Assembly (NCBI GenBank): GCA_966211955.1 | Contig: CBIHOF010000006.1 | Location: forward strand, 1-64,000 | Direction: 5' to 3' | Source of the DNA: Albitalea sp966211955 | Lineage (GTDB): Bacteria; Pseudomonadota; Gammaproteobacteria; Burkholderiales; Burkholderiaceae_C | Length of the DNA stretch: 64,000 nucleotides | Shown here: positions 15,495 through 23,915 of the stretch, piece after piece | Position numbering within the stretch: the first letter of the stretch is position 1 | Layout: every line of letters starts with the position of its first letter | Position numbers and translations under genes: made by a program | Notes under the pieces: generated by a model | Databases searched by the model: none | What the model saw: only the letters and a program-made list of their open reading frames with translations | Told to the model about the DNA's origin: nothing

Positions 15495-18284
15495 ATGGGT
15501 TCCCTGCCTGAGCTCCCCCTCTCCCCGATGTCCTCCTCGGTGACCACCTCGGTGTCCGCCGTCCCCCTGACGAATCTATCCCTGCCTGCAGCGCGTGCCG
15601 ACCACAGCCGCTTCGTGCAGCGCATCCGGCGCCGCTATGCGCAAGAGCTGCCACTGCTGCCTGCCGGGCTGCCGCGGCGCGATGCGATCACCGCGCTCAT
15701 CGACACCCTGCAAGCCGCGGGCCGCCCTCTGAAGACCGCGTTGCGTGTTGCGCGGCAGCTGGTGCTCGAGCGCCTGGCGGTACTGGACATCGAGCAGGGC
15801 GCGCGCATGGAGGACATCACGCTCGCCATGACGGAGCTGGCCGAGTCGACGCTGGACATTGCCCTCGCCAGCGCCCGCGAGGAGCTCGACGCGAAGTACG
15901 GCGAGCCGCTGAACGAGGCCGGGCAGCGCATCGATTTCTGGGTGGTGGGCATGGGCAAGCTGGGCGCACGCGAGCTCAACGTGTCCTCGGACATCGACCT
16001 GATCTACGTCTACGAGGATGCGGGCCAGACCGCTGGCGAGCACTCGATCTCGGCGCATGAATATTTCTCGCAGCTCGCGCGCTGCCTGTACACGCTGATC
16101 GGCGACACGACCGAGGACGGTTTCGTGTTCCGCGTCGATCTGGCGTTGCGCCCCAATGGCAACTCCGGCCCGCCGGTGGTGAGCCTCGCGATGCTGGAGG
16201 AGTACTTCCAGGTGCAGGGCCGCGAGTGGGAGCGCTTTGCGTGGCTCAAGAGCCGCGTGGTCGCACCGCTGGCGAGTGTGCGCAACGGTCGGGCGCTCGC
16301 GTTGCGCTCCATGGTCGCGGCCTTCGTGTATCGCCGCTATCTCGACTATGGCGTCTTCGAAGGCCTGCGCCAGCTGCATCGCAAGGTGCGCGACGAAGCG
16401 CAGCGGCGCGCGGCCGGCCGGCCCGAGCGCGCGAATGATGTGAAGCTCTCGCGCGGCGGCATCCGCGAGATCGAGTTCATCGTGCAGCTGCTCCTGGTGG
16501 TGCGCGGCGGGCAGTTCCCCGAGATCCGCACGCGGTCCACGCTGAAGGCATTGGACAAGCTCGCCGCGGGCGGGCTGATGAAGCCCGAGAGCGCACGGCG
16601 CCTGGCCGAGGCCTACACCTTCTTGCGCCGCGTCGAGCACCGCATCCAGTTCCTCGACGACCAGCAGACGCACCTCTTGCCCACCGTGGACGGCGACCTG
16701 TCCTGGATCGCGCGCAGCCTTGGCCTCGCGTGCAACGAGGACGCCTGCGAGTTGATCGAGGGCTTGTGCGAGACGCGCGAATACGTCGCGACCGAATTCG
16801 ATGCGCTGCTGCACGACGGGCAGTCGCCGAAAGCCGGCAACGGCGGTGGCTGCAAGAGCTGCGGGCCCGCACCGCAGCCGGTGGACAGCGAGGCTTTCGT
16901 CGAACGTTTGCCGGTGGCCCTGGGCCAGCGTGTGAAGCGCTGGGCGGAGCAGCCGCGCATCCAGGCGCTGCGCGACGAGAGCAAGCTGCGCCTGGCGAAA
17001 CTCATCGGGCGTGCCGCCACCGCGATGCAGGACGGGCGCTGCACCATGGACGCGGCCATCCGCTTCGTCGATTGGCTGGAGCCGCTGCTGCGCCGCGAGA
17101 GCTACCTTGCCTTGCTGGTCGAGCGGCCCGAAGTGCACAACCGGCTCTTGCGCCTGCTCGGTCTTGCGCGCTGGCCGATCCGCTACCTGATGCTGCACCC
17201 CGGCGTGATCGACGAGCTCGCCGATGAACGCCTGCTGCACAGCCGTTTCGACGCGGGCGAGTACATCGGCGATCTCGATGCGCGCCACCAGGCGTGGGAA
17301 CGTTCGGGGCAGGCCGACGAAGAGTCGCTGCTGGACACACTGCGCCGCGCGCACCATGCCGAGGTCTTCCGCACCCTGGTGCGCGATGTCGAAGGGCACA
17401 TCACGGTCGAGCAGGTCGCCGACGATCTCTCGGCGCTCGCCGACGCGACGCTGCAATGCACGCTGCGCTGGGCATGGTCGCACCTCAAGCTGCGGCATCG
17501 CGAGGTGCCGCGATTTGCGATCGTCGCCTACGGCAAGCTGGGCGGCAAGGAGCTGGGCTACGGCAGCGACCTCGACGTCGTCTTCCTCTATGACGACGAG
17601 GACGAACGTTCGCCCGAGGTGTATGGCGCCTTCGTGCGCAAGCTGATCAACTGGCTCACGCTGCGCACGGCGGCGGGCGATCTCTTCGACATCGACACGG
17701 CGCTGCGTCCCAACGGCAATTCCGGGCTGCTCGTGGCATCGATGCAAAGCTACGAGAAGTACCAGACCGGCCGCGGCAGCAACACCGCGTGGACCTGGGA
17801 GCACCAGGCGCTGACGCGTGCGCGCTTCTGCTCGGGTTTTGCCGATATCGGGCCGAAATTCGAGTCGGTGCGACGAGCCGTGCTGGCCGCCGGGCGCGAT
17901 GCGGATTCGCTGCGTGCCGAGGTGCAATCCATGCGCGAGAAGGTGCGGGCGGCGCATCCGGTGCGCGGCGGCCTCTTCGATGTCAAGCATGGCGCGGGCG
18001 GCATGATGGATGTGGAGTTCGCGGTGCAGTACCTGGTGCTCGCGCACAGCGGGCGGCATCCGCAGCTCATGGACAACGTGGGCAACATCGCGCTGCTGCA
18101 GCGCGCCGAGGCTGCAGGGCTGCTGCCGCAGGGCGTGGGCATCGCCGCGGCCGATGCCTACCGCGAGCTGCGCCGCGCGCAGCACAGGGCACGGCTCGAT
18201 GAGCAGCCCACGCAAGTGCCGCCGGAATCAATGGCTGCGCAAAGCAGCGCGGTGATGACGCTCTGGAAAGCGGTGTTTGGCTGA
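15495..18284 (+). CDS. glnE: Bifunctional glutamine synthetase adenylyltransferase/deadenylyltransferase
   Basis: A 929-residue regulator that adds AMP to, and removes it from, glutamine synthetase according to nitrogen status relayed by PII. Both nucleotidyltransferase domains are intact: GMGKLGARELNVSSDIDL in the N-terminal half and GKLGGKELGYGSDLDVVFLY in the C-terminal half, each with the acidic DxD pair. I chose ATG 15495 because GGAAG precedes it; ATG 15528 is also possible, and the frame is open upstream to 15390. The 3' end overlaps or abuts the rhombosortase gene. Confidence 0.96.
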   Translation: MGSLPELPLSPMSSSVTTSVSAVPLTNLSLPAARADHSRFVQRIRRRYAQELPLLPAGLPRRDAITALIDTLQAAGRPLKTALRVARQLVLERLAVLDIEQGARMEDITLAMTELAESTLDIALASAREELDAKYGEPLNEAGQRIDFWVVGMGKLGARELNVSSDIDLIYVYEDAGQTAGEHSISAHEYFSQLARCLYTLIGDTTEDGFVFRVDLALRPNGNSGPPVVSLAMLEEYFQVQGREWERFAWLKSRVVAPLASVRNGRALALRSMVAAFVYRRYLDYGVFEGLRQLHRKVRDEAQRRAAGRPERANDVKLSRGGIREIEFIVQLLLVVRGGQFPEIRTRSTLKALDKLAAGGLMKPESARRLAEAYTFLRRVEHRIQFLDDQQTHLLPTVDGDLSWIARSLGLACNEDACELIEGLCETREYVATEFDALLHDGQSPKAGNGGGCKSCGPAPQPVDSEAFVERLPVALGQRVKRWAEQPRIQALRDESKLRLAKLIGRAATAMQDGRCTMDAAIRFVDWLEPLLRRESYLALLVERPEVHNRLLRLLGLARWPIRYLMLHPGVIDELADERLLHSRFDAGEYIGDLDARHQAWERSGQADEESLLDTLRRAHHAEVFRTLVRDVEGHITVEQVADDLSALADATLQCTLRWAWSHLKLRHREVPRFAIVAYGKLGGKELGYGSDLDVVFLYDDEDERSPEVYGAFVRKLINWLTLRTAAGDLFDIDTALRPNGNSGLLVASMQSYEKYQTGRGSNTAWTWEHQALTRARFCSGFADIGPKFESVRRAVLAAGRDADSLRAEVQSMREKVRAAHPVRGGLFDVKHGAGGMMDVEFAVQYLVLAHSGRHPQLMDNVGNIALLQRAEAAGLLPQGVGIAAADAYRELRRAQHRARLDEQPTQVPPESMAAQSSAVMTLWKAVFG

Positions 18285-18294
18285 TCGAGGCCTC

Positions 18295-18888
18295 GTGCGC
18301 GAGTGGGCCTGGAGCTCATTGGCGATCGTGTTGGTACTGGGCGCCGCACTGCTGTGGCCGGTGCCTCACGAACTGATCGACTGGCAACCTGCGTTGTGGT
18401 GGCGCGAGCCCTGGCGCGCCTTCAGCGCAGTCTTTGTCCACTACAGCGTGCTGCACCTCGCGGCCAATTGCGCCGGCGGCCTTCTGGTGAGCGCACTTGG
18501 CCATGCGGCCGGCGTGCCACCGCGCGCCGTGCTGGCCTGGCTGGCCGCATGGCCGCTGACGCAGGCAGGGCTCTTGATGCAGCCCGAGCTCCTGCACTAC
18601 GGTGGCCTGTCAGGCGTGCTGCATGCGGGCGTGGCGGTGGTCGCGGTGCACTTGCTCATCGCGGGGTCAAGCAGCCAGCGCCGGGTCGCCTCGATCATCC
18701 TCGCCGTGCTCGTCGCCAAGGTGTTGCACGAGGCTCCATGGCAAGGCGCATTGCAGCATCGCGAAGGCTGGGACATCGCCATCGCGCCGCTCGCGCATGC
18801 GACGGGCATGATCAGCGGGGCGATCTGCGCGGTCATCGCCGAGCTGCTGCATCGACGCGCAAGCCACGCCCCTACCATCGGGCGATGA
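18295..18888 (+). CDS. rrtA: Rhombosortase (rhomboid-like GlyGly-CTERM processing protease)
   Basis: A 197-residue polytopic membrane protein with about six helices. It carries the rhomboid serine motif GGLSGVLH (catalytic Ser106) and a partner His168 in HATGMISGAI. The WREPWRAFSAVFVHYSVLHLAAN segment matches the short rhomboid subclass, and KVLHEAPWQG is the kind of Lys/Glu/Trp loop seen in rhombosortases. These enzymes cut GlyGly-CTERM tails on exported proteins; a candidate substrate is the S8 protease at 2572-4857. The start is uncertain: GTG 18295 with CGAGG upstream, or TTG 18277 overlapping glnE. The ATGA overlap with the next gene implies coupling. A generic rhomboid is the alternative reading. 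Confidence 0.8.
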   Translation: MREWAWSSLAIVLVLGAALLWPVPHELIDWQPALWWREPWRAFSAVFVHYSVLHLAANCAGGLLVSALGHAAGVPPRAVLAWLAAWPLTQAGLLMQPELLHYGGLSGVLHAGVAVVAVHLLIAGSSSQRRVASIILAVLVAKVLHEAPWQGALQHREGWDIAIAPLAHATGMISGAICAVIAELLHRRASHAPTIGR

Positions 18889-19787
18889 CTCAACGCAAAG
18901 CGCACCTGGACACGCTGGCCGTGGCGAGCCTCATCGGCTGCTGCTTTCTCTGGGGCTTGAACCAGGTGGCCGCCAAGGCCGCATTGCCCGAAGTGCCCGC
19001 ACTGCAGCAGGCGGCGATTCGCTCGCTGGGCGGTGCGCTGCTGGTGTGGCTGTGGGCGGTGTCGCGCCGGCTGCCGCTGTTCGACCGTGACGGCACATTG
19101 GGCGGCGGTCTGCTTGCGGGCCTGCTCTTTGCCGCCGAGTTCGCCTGCATCTTCATCGGGCTGCAGTTCACCACCGCATCGCGCATGGTGGTCTTCATCT
19201 ATCTCTCGCCTTTCGTGGTGGCGCTGGGCATGCCCTTCATCGCGCGCTCGGAGCGCTTGTCCCGCATGCAGCTGCTCGGCTTGTTCGCCGCGTTCGCGGG
19301 TGTCGCCTGGGCCTTCGCCGAGGGCTTCAGCAAGCCTGCGGCGGGTGACCGGCAGTGGCTGGGTGACGCACTTGGCGTGACAGCCGGCGTGCTGTGGGGC
19401 GCCACCACGCTCGCCATCCGCGGCACGCGGCTCAGCGCCGCGGGTGCAGAGAAGACGCTGCTGTACCAGCTCGCGATCTCGGGCGTGATGCTCGCCATCG
19501 CCGCGTCGCTCGGTGGCCCCGCTTGGCCGCATTCGCTGTCGCTGCTGGCCTGGTCGTCGCTCGCCTTCCAGATCGTCGTCGTGAGCTTCGCGAGCTACCT
19601 GCTGTGGTTCTGGCTGATGCGCCACTACCCCGCCACGCGGCTCGCGTCCTTCACGCTGCTCACGCCGGTGTTCGGCCTGCTGATGGGCTCGGTGCTGCTC
19701 CATGAGCCAATCACCGGGCGGCTGGTGGTGGCGCTGGTGGCGGTGGCCTCGGGCATCCTCATCGTCAATCGACCGGGCAAGGGCTGA
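18885..19787 (+). CDS. DMT superfamily (EamA) transporter
   Basis: A 300-residue inner-membrane protein with ten predicted helices arranged as two EamA repeats (about 10-140 and 155-295). Landmarks are FLWGLNQVAAKAAL at the N-terminus, LLFAAEFACIFIGLQFT in repeat 1, and TLLTPVFGLLMGSVLLHEP in repeat 2. The family exports small metabolites such as amino acids; the substrate cannot be told from sequence. The start overlaps the rhombosortase stop by 4 bases, so it belongs to the glnE-rrtA unit. Confidence 0.92.
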   Translation: MTQRKAHLDTLAVASLIGCCFLWGLNQVAAKAALPEVPALQQAAIRSLGGALLVWLWAVSRRLPLFDRDGTLGGGLLAGLLFAAEFACIFIGLQFTTASRMVVFIYLSPFVVALGMPFIARSERLSRMQLLGLFAAFAGVAWAFAEGFSKPAAGDRQWLGDALGVTAGVLWGATTLAIRGTRLSAAGAEKTLLYQLAISGVMLAIAASLGGPAWPHSLSLLAWSSLAFQIVVVSFASYLLWFWLMRHYPATRLASFTLLTPVFGLLMGSVLLHEPITGRLVVALVAVASGILIVNRPGKG

Positions 19788-19836
19788 GATGCCATCAGGC
19801 CCAGGAGCGAGCCGGCCCCTCGAGTGCCGACAGTCC

Positions 19837-20310
19837 TCAGCTTCGGATGCGCTTGACGAGCGCCGTCGTCGAGTAACCATCGACGAAGCCGAGCGCGTGC
19901 GCTTCGCCGCCCCAGCTGCGCACCCACTTCGTTTCTTCCAGCGTCTCGATGTCGTAGTCGCCGCCTTTGACGTAGACCTGCGGCCGCACGAGCTTGAGCA
20001 GCTCCACGGGCGTCGATTCATCGAAGAGTGTCACGAGGCTCACGCTTTCCAGCGCGGCCAGCACGCAGGCGCGGTCAGCTTCGGCGTTGAGTGGTCGGTC
20101 CGGCCCCTTGCCGAGCATGCGCGCCGACACATCGCTGTTCAGCCCGATCACGAGGCTCGCGCCCAGCGCGCGCGCCTGTTCGAGGTAGCTCACGTGGCCG
20201 CGGTGGAGAATGTCGAACACGCCGTTGGTGAAGACCACCGGCTGCGGCAGTAGTGCGACGCGTCGCGCGAGTTCGGCGCGCGGGCAGAGCTTGTCGATGA
20301 GGTGCGTCAT
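19837..20310 (-). CDS. rfaE2: D-glycero-beta-D-manno-heptose 1-phosphate adenylyltransferase
   Basis: A 157-residue cytidylyltransferase-fold enzyme equal to the C-terminal half of E. coli HldE. It makes ADP-D-glycero-beta-D-manno-heptose, a precursor of the LPS inner core. The nucleotide-binding motif FTNGVFDILHRGH carries the HxGH signature, and YSTTALVKRIR matches the family's ST-rich C-terminal motif. The kinase half is not fused, so a separate rfaE1 is expected elsewhere. ATG 20310 (MTHLID) is chosen; ATG 20319 would add three residues. Confidence 0.94.
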   Translation of the reverse strand: MTHLIDKLCPRAELARRVALLPQPVVFTNGVFDILHRGHVSYLEQARALGASLVIGLNSDVSARMLGKGPDRPLNAEADRACVLAALESVSLVTLFDESTPVELLKLVRPQVYVKGGDYDIETLEETKWVRSWGGEAHALGFVDGYSTTALVKRIRS

Positions 20311-20392
20311 GGCGCGCATTGTCGCGTGCGTGGCAGGCGGCGGGCAACGGCGGGCCTAGACTGCGCGCATCCGTCACCGAAGGAGACACCCC

Positions 20393-21034
20393 ATGATCAC
20401 GCTGTGCGGCTTTTCGATTTCCAACTACTACAACAAGGTGAAGATGGTGCTGCTGGAAAAGGGCGTGCCGTTCACCGAGGAGCGCGTGAAGACCGGCAGC
20501 AAGGACGAAGCGGTGCTCGCCTGTTCGCCGCTTGCCAAGATCCCGTTCATCCGCACCGAGCACGGCGCCATGAGCGAGAGCCAGGCGATCGTCGACTACA
20601 TCGAGGCGACGCATCCGCAGCCACCGCTCATCCCGGCCGACCCGTGGCAGGCGGCCAAGGTGCGCGAGCTCATCACCTACATCGACATGCACGTGGAACT
20701 GGTGGCGCGAGAGCTGTACACGCAGGCCTTCTTCGGCGGTGAGAAGGACGATGCCACCGCGATACGCGTGCGCAAGAAGCTCGAGAAGAACATCGCCGCG
20801 TTCAAGCGCCTTGCGAAGTTCTCGCCCTACATCGCGGGTGATACGTTCACCATGGCCGACTGCGCTGCCTTCGTGAGCATCCCGCTCGTGATCCTTGCGA
20901 CGAAGACGGTGTATGGCGAAGACCTGATCGCGGCGGCCGGCATCGACTGGAAGCCCTACAGCCAGCTCGTGGGCAGCCGCGCGAGTGCGCAGCGGGTGCT
21001 TGCTGATCGCAAGGCCGATCAGGCCGCGAAGTAG
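20393..21034 (+). CDS. Glutathione S-transferase family protein
   Basis: A 213-residue cytoplasmic protein with an N-terminal thioredoxin-fold domain (about 1-78) and an all-helical C-terminal domain. The family motifs are KIPFIRTEHG (cis-Pro), MSESQAIVDYIE (the Glu/Ser pair that binds glutathione) and FTMADCAAF (N-capping box of the helical domain). Ser9/Asn11/Tyr12 near the N-terminus could supply the activating hydroxyl. A GGAG ribosome site precedes ATG 20393. The substrate is unknown. Confidence 0.93.
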   Translation: MITLCGFSISNYYNKVKMVLLEKGVPFTEERVKTGSKDEAVLACSPLAKIPFIRTEHGAMSESQAIVDYIEATHPQPPLIPADPWQAAKVRELITYIDMHVELVARELYTQAFFGGEKDDATAIRVRKKLEKNIAAFKRLAKFSPYIAGDTFTMADCAAFVSIPLVILATKTVYGEDLIAAAGIDWKPYSQLVGSRASAQRVLADRKADQAAK

Positions 21035-21071
21035 CCGATCGAACAGGCAGCAGCCTGCAAGCGGCGAGCGG

Positions 21072-21533
21072 TCAGGCAGCGTCCACGATCGGCGCCATGC
21101 CGGCGTCGGCAATGCCCAACGCGTGCTGCTCGCGCAGCGCGTCGGCCAGCACCTGGGTGTCGCAGTACACGCGCAGCGAGCTCACCTTGCCCCACTTCAG
21201 CCGCAGCGCGTGCACGCCCTGGTTGCCGCCCTGCCGGCCGTTCTTCAAGCTGAAGCGGTCGCGCCATTCGACCAGCGCGACGGTATTCCACGGCATGCCG
21301 CGCACGGTGATGGACTCGATGTCGAAGCGAAGGTCCGGCAGCACGCGCTTGAGCCTCGCGTACCACGGGCCGATGCTCTGCATGTGGTGTCGCGCGCCGG
21401 CGAGTGCGTGGTCGCCGAAGAACACATGCTCCACCTGCGGTCCGAAGGACGCGAGGATGGGCGCGTGGTCGCCGCGGTTGAGCGCATCGAAGGCGCGGCG
21501 CAGTTTTCTCTCGACGATGAAGCGATAGATCAT
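21072..21533 (-). CDS. NTF2-like (SnoaL fold) protein
   Basis: A 153-residue protein resembling the NTF2/SnoaL fold, with an N-terminal helix pair (RRAFDALNRGDHAPILASF), HVFFGDHALAGARH, and a core of beta strands ending in LRLKWGKVSSLRVYCDTQV. Such domains serve as small isomerases, hydratases or binding proteins. Its start overlaps the TetR stop as ATGA, so it is co-translated with that regulator and may be auto-controlled by it. The ligand is unknown. Confidence 0.85.
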   Translation of the reverse strand: MIYRFIVERKLRRAFDALNRGDHAPILASFGPQVEHVFFGDHALAGARHHMQSIGPWYARLKRVLPDLRFDIESITVRGMPWNTVALVEWRDRFSLKNGRQGGNQGVHALRLKWGKVSSLRVYCDTQVLADALREQHALGIADAGMAPIVDAA

Positions 21534-22150
21534 CGGGGCTCTCCTGGTGTTGGGCGGAGCGAGTTCTCGACATAGGCGGCGAGGTGGCGCCGCACGGCGA
21601 GCCAGTTCGAGGCGTCGCCATGCAGGTGCGTGAGCATCACCGCGCCTTCGATGCTCGCGATGAACACCGTGGCCACTTCCTGCGCCGACACGCCGCGGCG
21701 GACCTGGCCGTCGCGCTGGCCGGCGAGCACGATGCGCATCATCAGGTTGTGCCAGGCGGCCATTGCCTCGCGCGCGCGCCGGCGCAGCGCCGGGTCGGCA
21801 TGGTCGGATTCGATGGCGCTGTTCATGATGGGGCAGCCACCGGGCAGCGGCAGCGCCAGCGTGTCGCCGTCGTAGCTGCCCAGCAGCGCGAGCAGGCGAT
21901 CGCAAGCGTCGGTCTTGCCTTCGATGGCCGCCAGGAAGCGATCGCGGATCTGCGCGACGGCGTAGTCGAAGGCTTCATTCGCGAGCTCTTCGCGGCTGCC
22001 GAAGTGCCGGTACAGCCCGCCTTTCTGGATGCCCGTCACCTCGATCACTGCCGACAAGGGGGCTGACAGGAATCCTTGCCGGTTCATCAGCTCCGCGCTC
22101 TTGCGGACAATGTCAGCGCGGGTGCGTTCGCCTTTGGTGGGTGCCTTCAT
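21530..22150 (-). CDS. TetR/AcrR family transcriptional regulator
   Basis: A 206-residue repressor. The N-terminal HTH (about 7-55) reads TRADIVRKSAELMNRQGF, then VTGIQKGGLYRHFGSREEL, typical of TetR regulators. The C-terminal domain, with GGCPIMNSAIESDHADP, matches a subgroup that often responds to electrophiles or small organic ligands. The start at ATG 22150 (MKAPTKGERTR) leaves the palindromic operator at 22152-22175 immediately upstream, so autorepression is likely. The linked target is the NTF2-like gene at 21072. Confidence 0.94.
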   Translation of the reverse strand: MKAPTKGERTRADIVRKSAELMNRQGFLSAPLSAVIEVTGIQKGGLYRHFGSREELANEAFDYAVAQIRDRFLAAIEGKTDACDRLLALLGSYDGDTLALPLPGGCPIMNSAIESDHADPALRRRAREAMAAWHNLMMRIVLAGQRDGQVRRGVSAQEVATVFIASIEGAVMLTHLHGDASNWLAVRRHLAAYVENSLRPTPGEPR

Positions 22151-22151
22151 C

Positions 22152-22175
22152 AAAAGAGACCGATTGGTATCTTTT
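22152..22175. promoter_or_regulatory. Probable TetR operator
   Basis: A 24-base inverted repeat directly upstream of the TetR start. The half-sites are AAAGAnACC and GGTnTCTTT across a 4-base centre, extended by one more A and T at each end. An ACC/GGT centre resembles operators known for TetR regulators such as NemR, but this assignment is by resemblance. It would cover the ribosome site or promoter of the regulator. Confidence 0.65.
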
Positions 22176-22218
22176 AATCTTAGCGGGCCCACGATGAATC
22201 GGCAAGCACCAATGCAAA

Positions 22219-22239
22219 CGGCCCGCACGAGGCGGGCCG
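22219..22239 (-). terminator. Probable terminator of the ferritin-like gene
   Basis: A GC-rich hairpin of 8 bp (CGGCCCGC facing GCGGGCCG, 5-base loop) lies 23 bases past the stop of the 22262-23140 gene. On the minus strand it is followed by TTT only, so termination may be weak. Confidence 0.55.
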
Positions 22240-22261
22240 CTGGCTGCGAAAAGGTGGGGAA

Positions 22262-23140
22262 TCAGGCAGGCTTGGTGTCCGGCGCCGGGGTGATGCTCGC
22301 CGCGGCGGCGGCCACCTTGTTCGTCACTTCCTTGCGGAAGCGGTTGAGCTCCTGGACGCTCGCGAAGCTGCGTTCCATGAGCAGGCTCATGTTGTGCAGG
22401 ATGCGCTCGACGACCTTGTTCTCCCACACGGCGTCGAACTGAATCTGCTTGTCCAGCCAGGCTTCCAGCCAGCTCGGGTCGGGCAGGCGGCTCTGGATGG
22501 TGTCGCGCGGGAAGAGCTTTTCGTTCACGTGCAGGTTGGTCGGGTGCAGCGCCTGGGCGGTGCGGCGGGCACTGGCCATCAGCACGCCGACCTTGGCGAA
22601 GGCGGCGCGCGCTTCGTCGCCGAACTTCTGCATCGCGCGCTTCATGTAGCGCAGGTAGGCGCCGCCATGGCGGGCTTCGTCACGGGCGAGCGTTTCGTAG
22701 ATGGCCTTGATGACAGGCTCGGTATGCCACTCGGCCGCACGGCGGTACCAGTGGTTCAGGCGGATCTCGCCGCAGAAGTGGAGCATCAGCGTCTCGAGCG
22801 CCGGCGCCGGGTCGAATTCGAAGCGGATCTCGTGCAACTCGGCCTCGGTGGGCACGAGGTCGGGCCGGTAGCGCCGCAGGTATTCCATCAGCACGAGCGA
22901 GTGCTTCTGCTCCTCGAAGAACCACACGCTCATGAAGGCCGAGAAATCGCTGTCGTCGCGGTTGTCGCGCAGGAACATCTCCGTGGCGGGCAGGGCGGCC
23001 CACTCGGTGATGGCGTTCATCTTGATGGTCTTGGCCTGCTCGTCAGTCAGGAGGCTGGCATCGAAGCGATCCCAGGGAATGTCCTTGTCCATGCTCCAGC
23101 GCACGGCTTCAAGTTGCTTGAAAAGTTCGGGGTAAAGCAT
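22262..23140 (-). CDS. Ferritin-like di-iron domain protein
   Basis: A 292-residue helical protein with the two-fold Glu/ExxH pattern of di-iron carboxylate enzymes. The ligands visible are Glu in ITEWAALPATE, EEQKH, Glu in HFCGEIRLNHWYR and DEARHGG. This layout is shared by acyl-ACP desaturase-like and other ferritin-like oxygenases, so O2-dependent oxidation of an unknown substrate is likely. ATG 23140 (MLYPEL) is preferred over an upstream in-frame ATG at 23200, because GAGG lies 8 bases before it. It is divergent from the exported glutathione peroxidase, which fits an oxidative-stress context. Confidence 0.85.
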   Translation of the reverse strand: MLYPELFKQLEAVRWSMDKDIPWDRFDASLLTDEQAKTIKMNAITEWAALPATEMFLRDNRDDSDFSAFMSVWFFEEQKHSLVLMEYLRRYRPDLVPTEAELHEIRFEFDPAPALETLMLHFCGEIRLNHWYRRAAEWHTEPVIKAIYETLARDEARHGGAYLRYMKRAMQKFGDEARAAFAKVGVLMASARRTAQALHPTNLHVNEKLFPRDTIQSRLPDPSWLEAWLDKQIQFDAVWENKVVERILHNMSLLMERSFASVQELNRFRKEVTNKVAAAAASITPAPDTKPA

Positions 23141-23336
23141 GGTGGCGGCCTCACAAGGGACAGCAATTTTAGGCGGAGGAGTGTGACAACGCCGATGCAC
23201 ACATAAATTCGCTCGTTCGTGCGATTTCCACGCATCCGATTGGCTTTGTCCAGCGTAGAGCCTCCATATGGCGGATAACCTTAGTTACGTCTTGGGGAAA
23301 CTGACCGCAACATGGCGTGTTGGGGAGAGAAATCAA

Positions 23337-23915
23337 ATGAATCTGCGAGTGAAGAAGTGCCTTTTGGCGGGTTGTGCGGTTTTCGCCCTCGTCGCTGGTC
23401 CAGATGCCTTCGCGGCGCCCGCCTGCCCGGCGCTGCTCAACCGCTCCATGCCCCGCCTGCAGGACGAAAAGCCGCAGGACCTGTGCCAATACACGGGCCG
23501 GGTCGTGGTGGTGGTGAACACCGCCAGTTTTTGTGGCTACACGCCGCAATACAAGGGTCTCGAAACCCTGAACAGCAAATACGCTGCCCGCGGCCTGGTG
23601 GTGCTGGGCTTTCCCTCGAATGACTTCGGCAAGCAGGAGCCGGGCAGCAACCAATCGATTGCCGATTTCTGCGAGAACACCTTCGGCGTCAAGTTCCCGA
23701 TGTTTGCGAAGTCCCAGGTGGCCGCGAGCGCAGGCGCCGGGCTCAACCCGCTCTTTGCGGACCTGCGCGACAAAACCGGCCAGTCGCCAAAGTGGAATTT
23801 CCACAAATACGTGATCGCGCGCGACGGTCGGACCGTGCAGAGTTTTCAAAGTGACGTCGAGCCGGGCAGCCCCGCCTTCGTGCAGGCGATCGAAAAGCTG
23901 CTGGCCGAGCAATGA
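23337..23915 (+). CDS. Exported glutathione peroxidase
   Basis: A 192-residue thiol peroxidase with a signal peptide (cleavage near AFA-AP), so it should act in the periplasm. The active-site Cys66 is in NTASFCGYTPQ, Gln100 in FPSNDFGKQEPG, and the Trp of KWNFHKYV completes the catalytic set. In Cys-type bacterial enzymes the reductant is usually thioredoxin-like rather than glutathione. ATG 23337 follows GGGGAGAG; an upstream in-frame ATG at 23268 would add residues that precede the signal and is rejected. It removes organic hydroperoxides. Confidence 0.93.
   Translation: MNLRVKKCLLAGCAVFALVAGPDAFAAPACPALLNRSMPRLQDEKPQDLCQYTGRVVVVVNTASFCGYTPQYKGLETLNSKYAARGLVVLGFPSNDFGKQEPGSNQSIADFCENTFGVKFPMFAKSQVAASAGAGLNPLFADLRDKTGQSPKWNFHKYVIARDGRTVQSFQSDVEPGSPAFVQAIEKLLAEQ

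Noticed and set aside
15576..18215. 879-codon open frame antisense to glnE
   Set aside because: Same artefact; glnE on the plus strand has both nucleotidyltransferase motifs.
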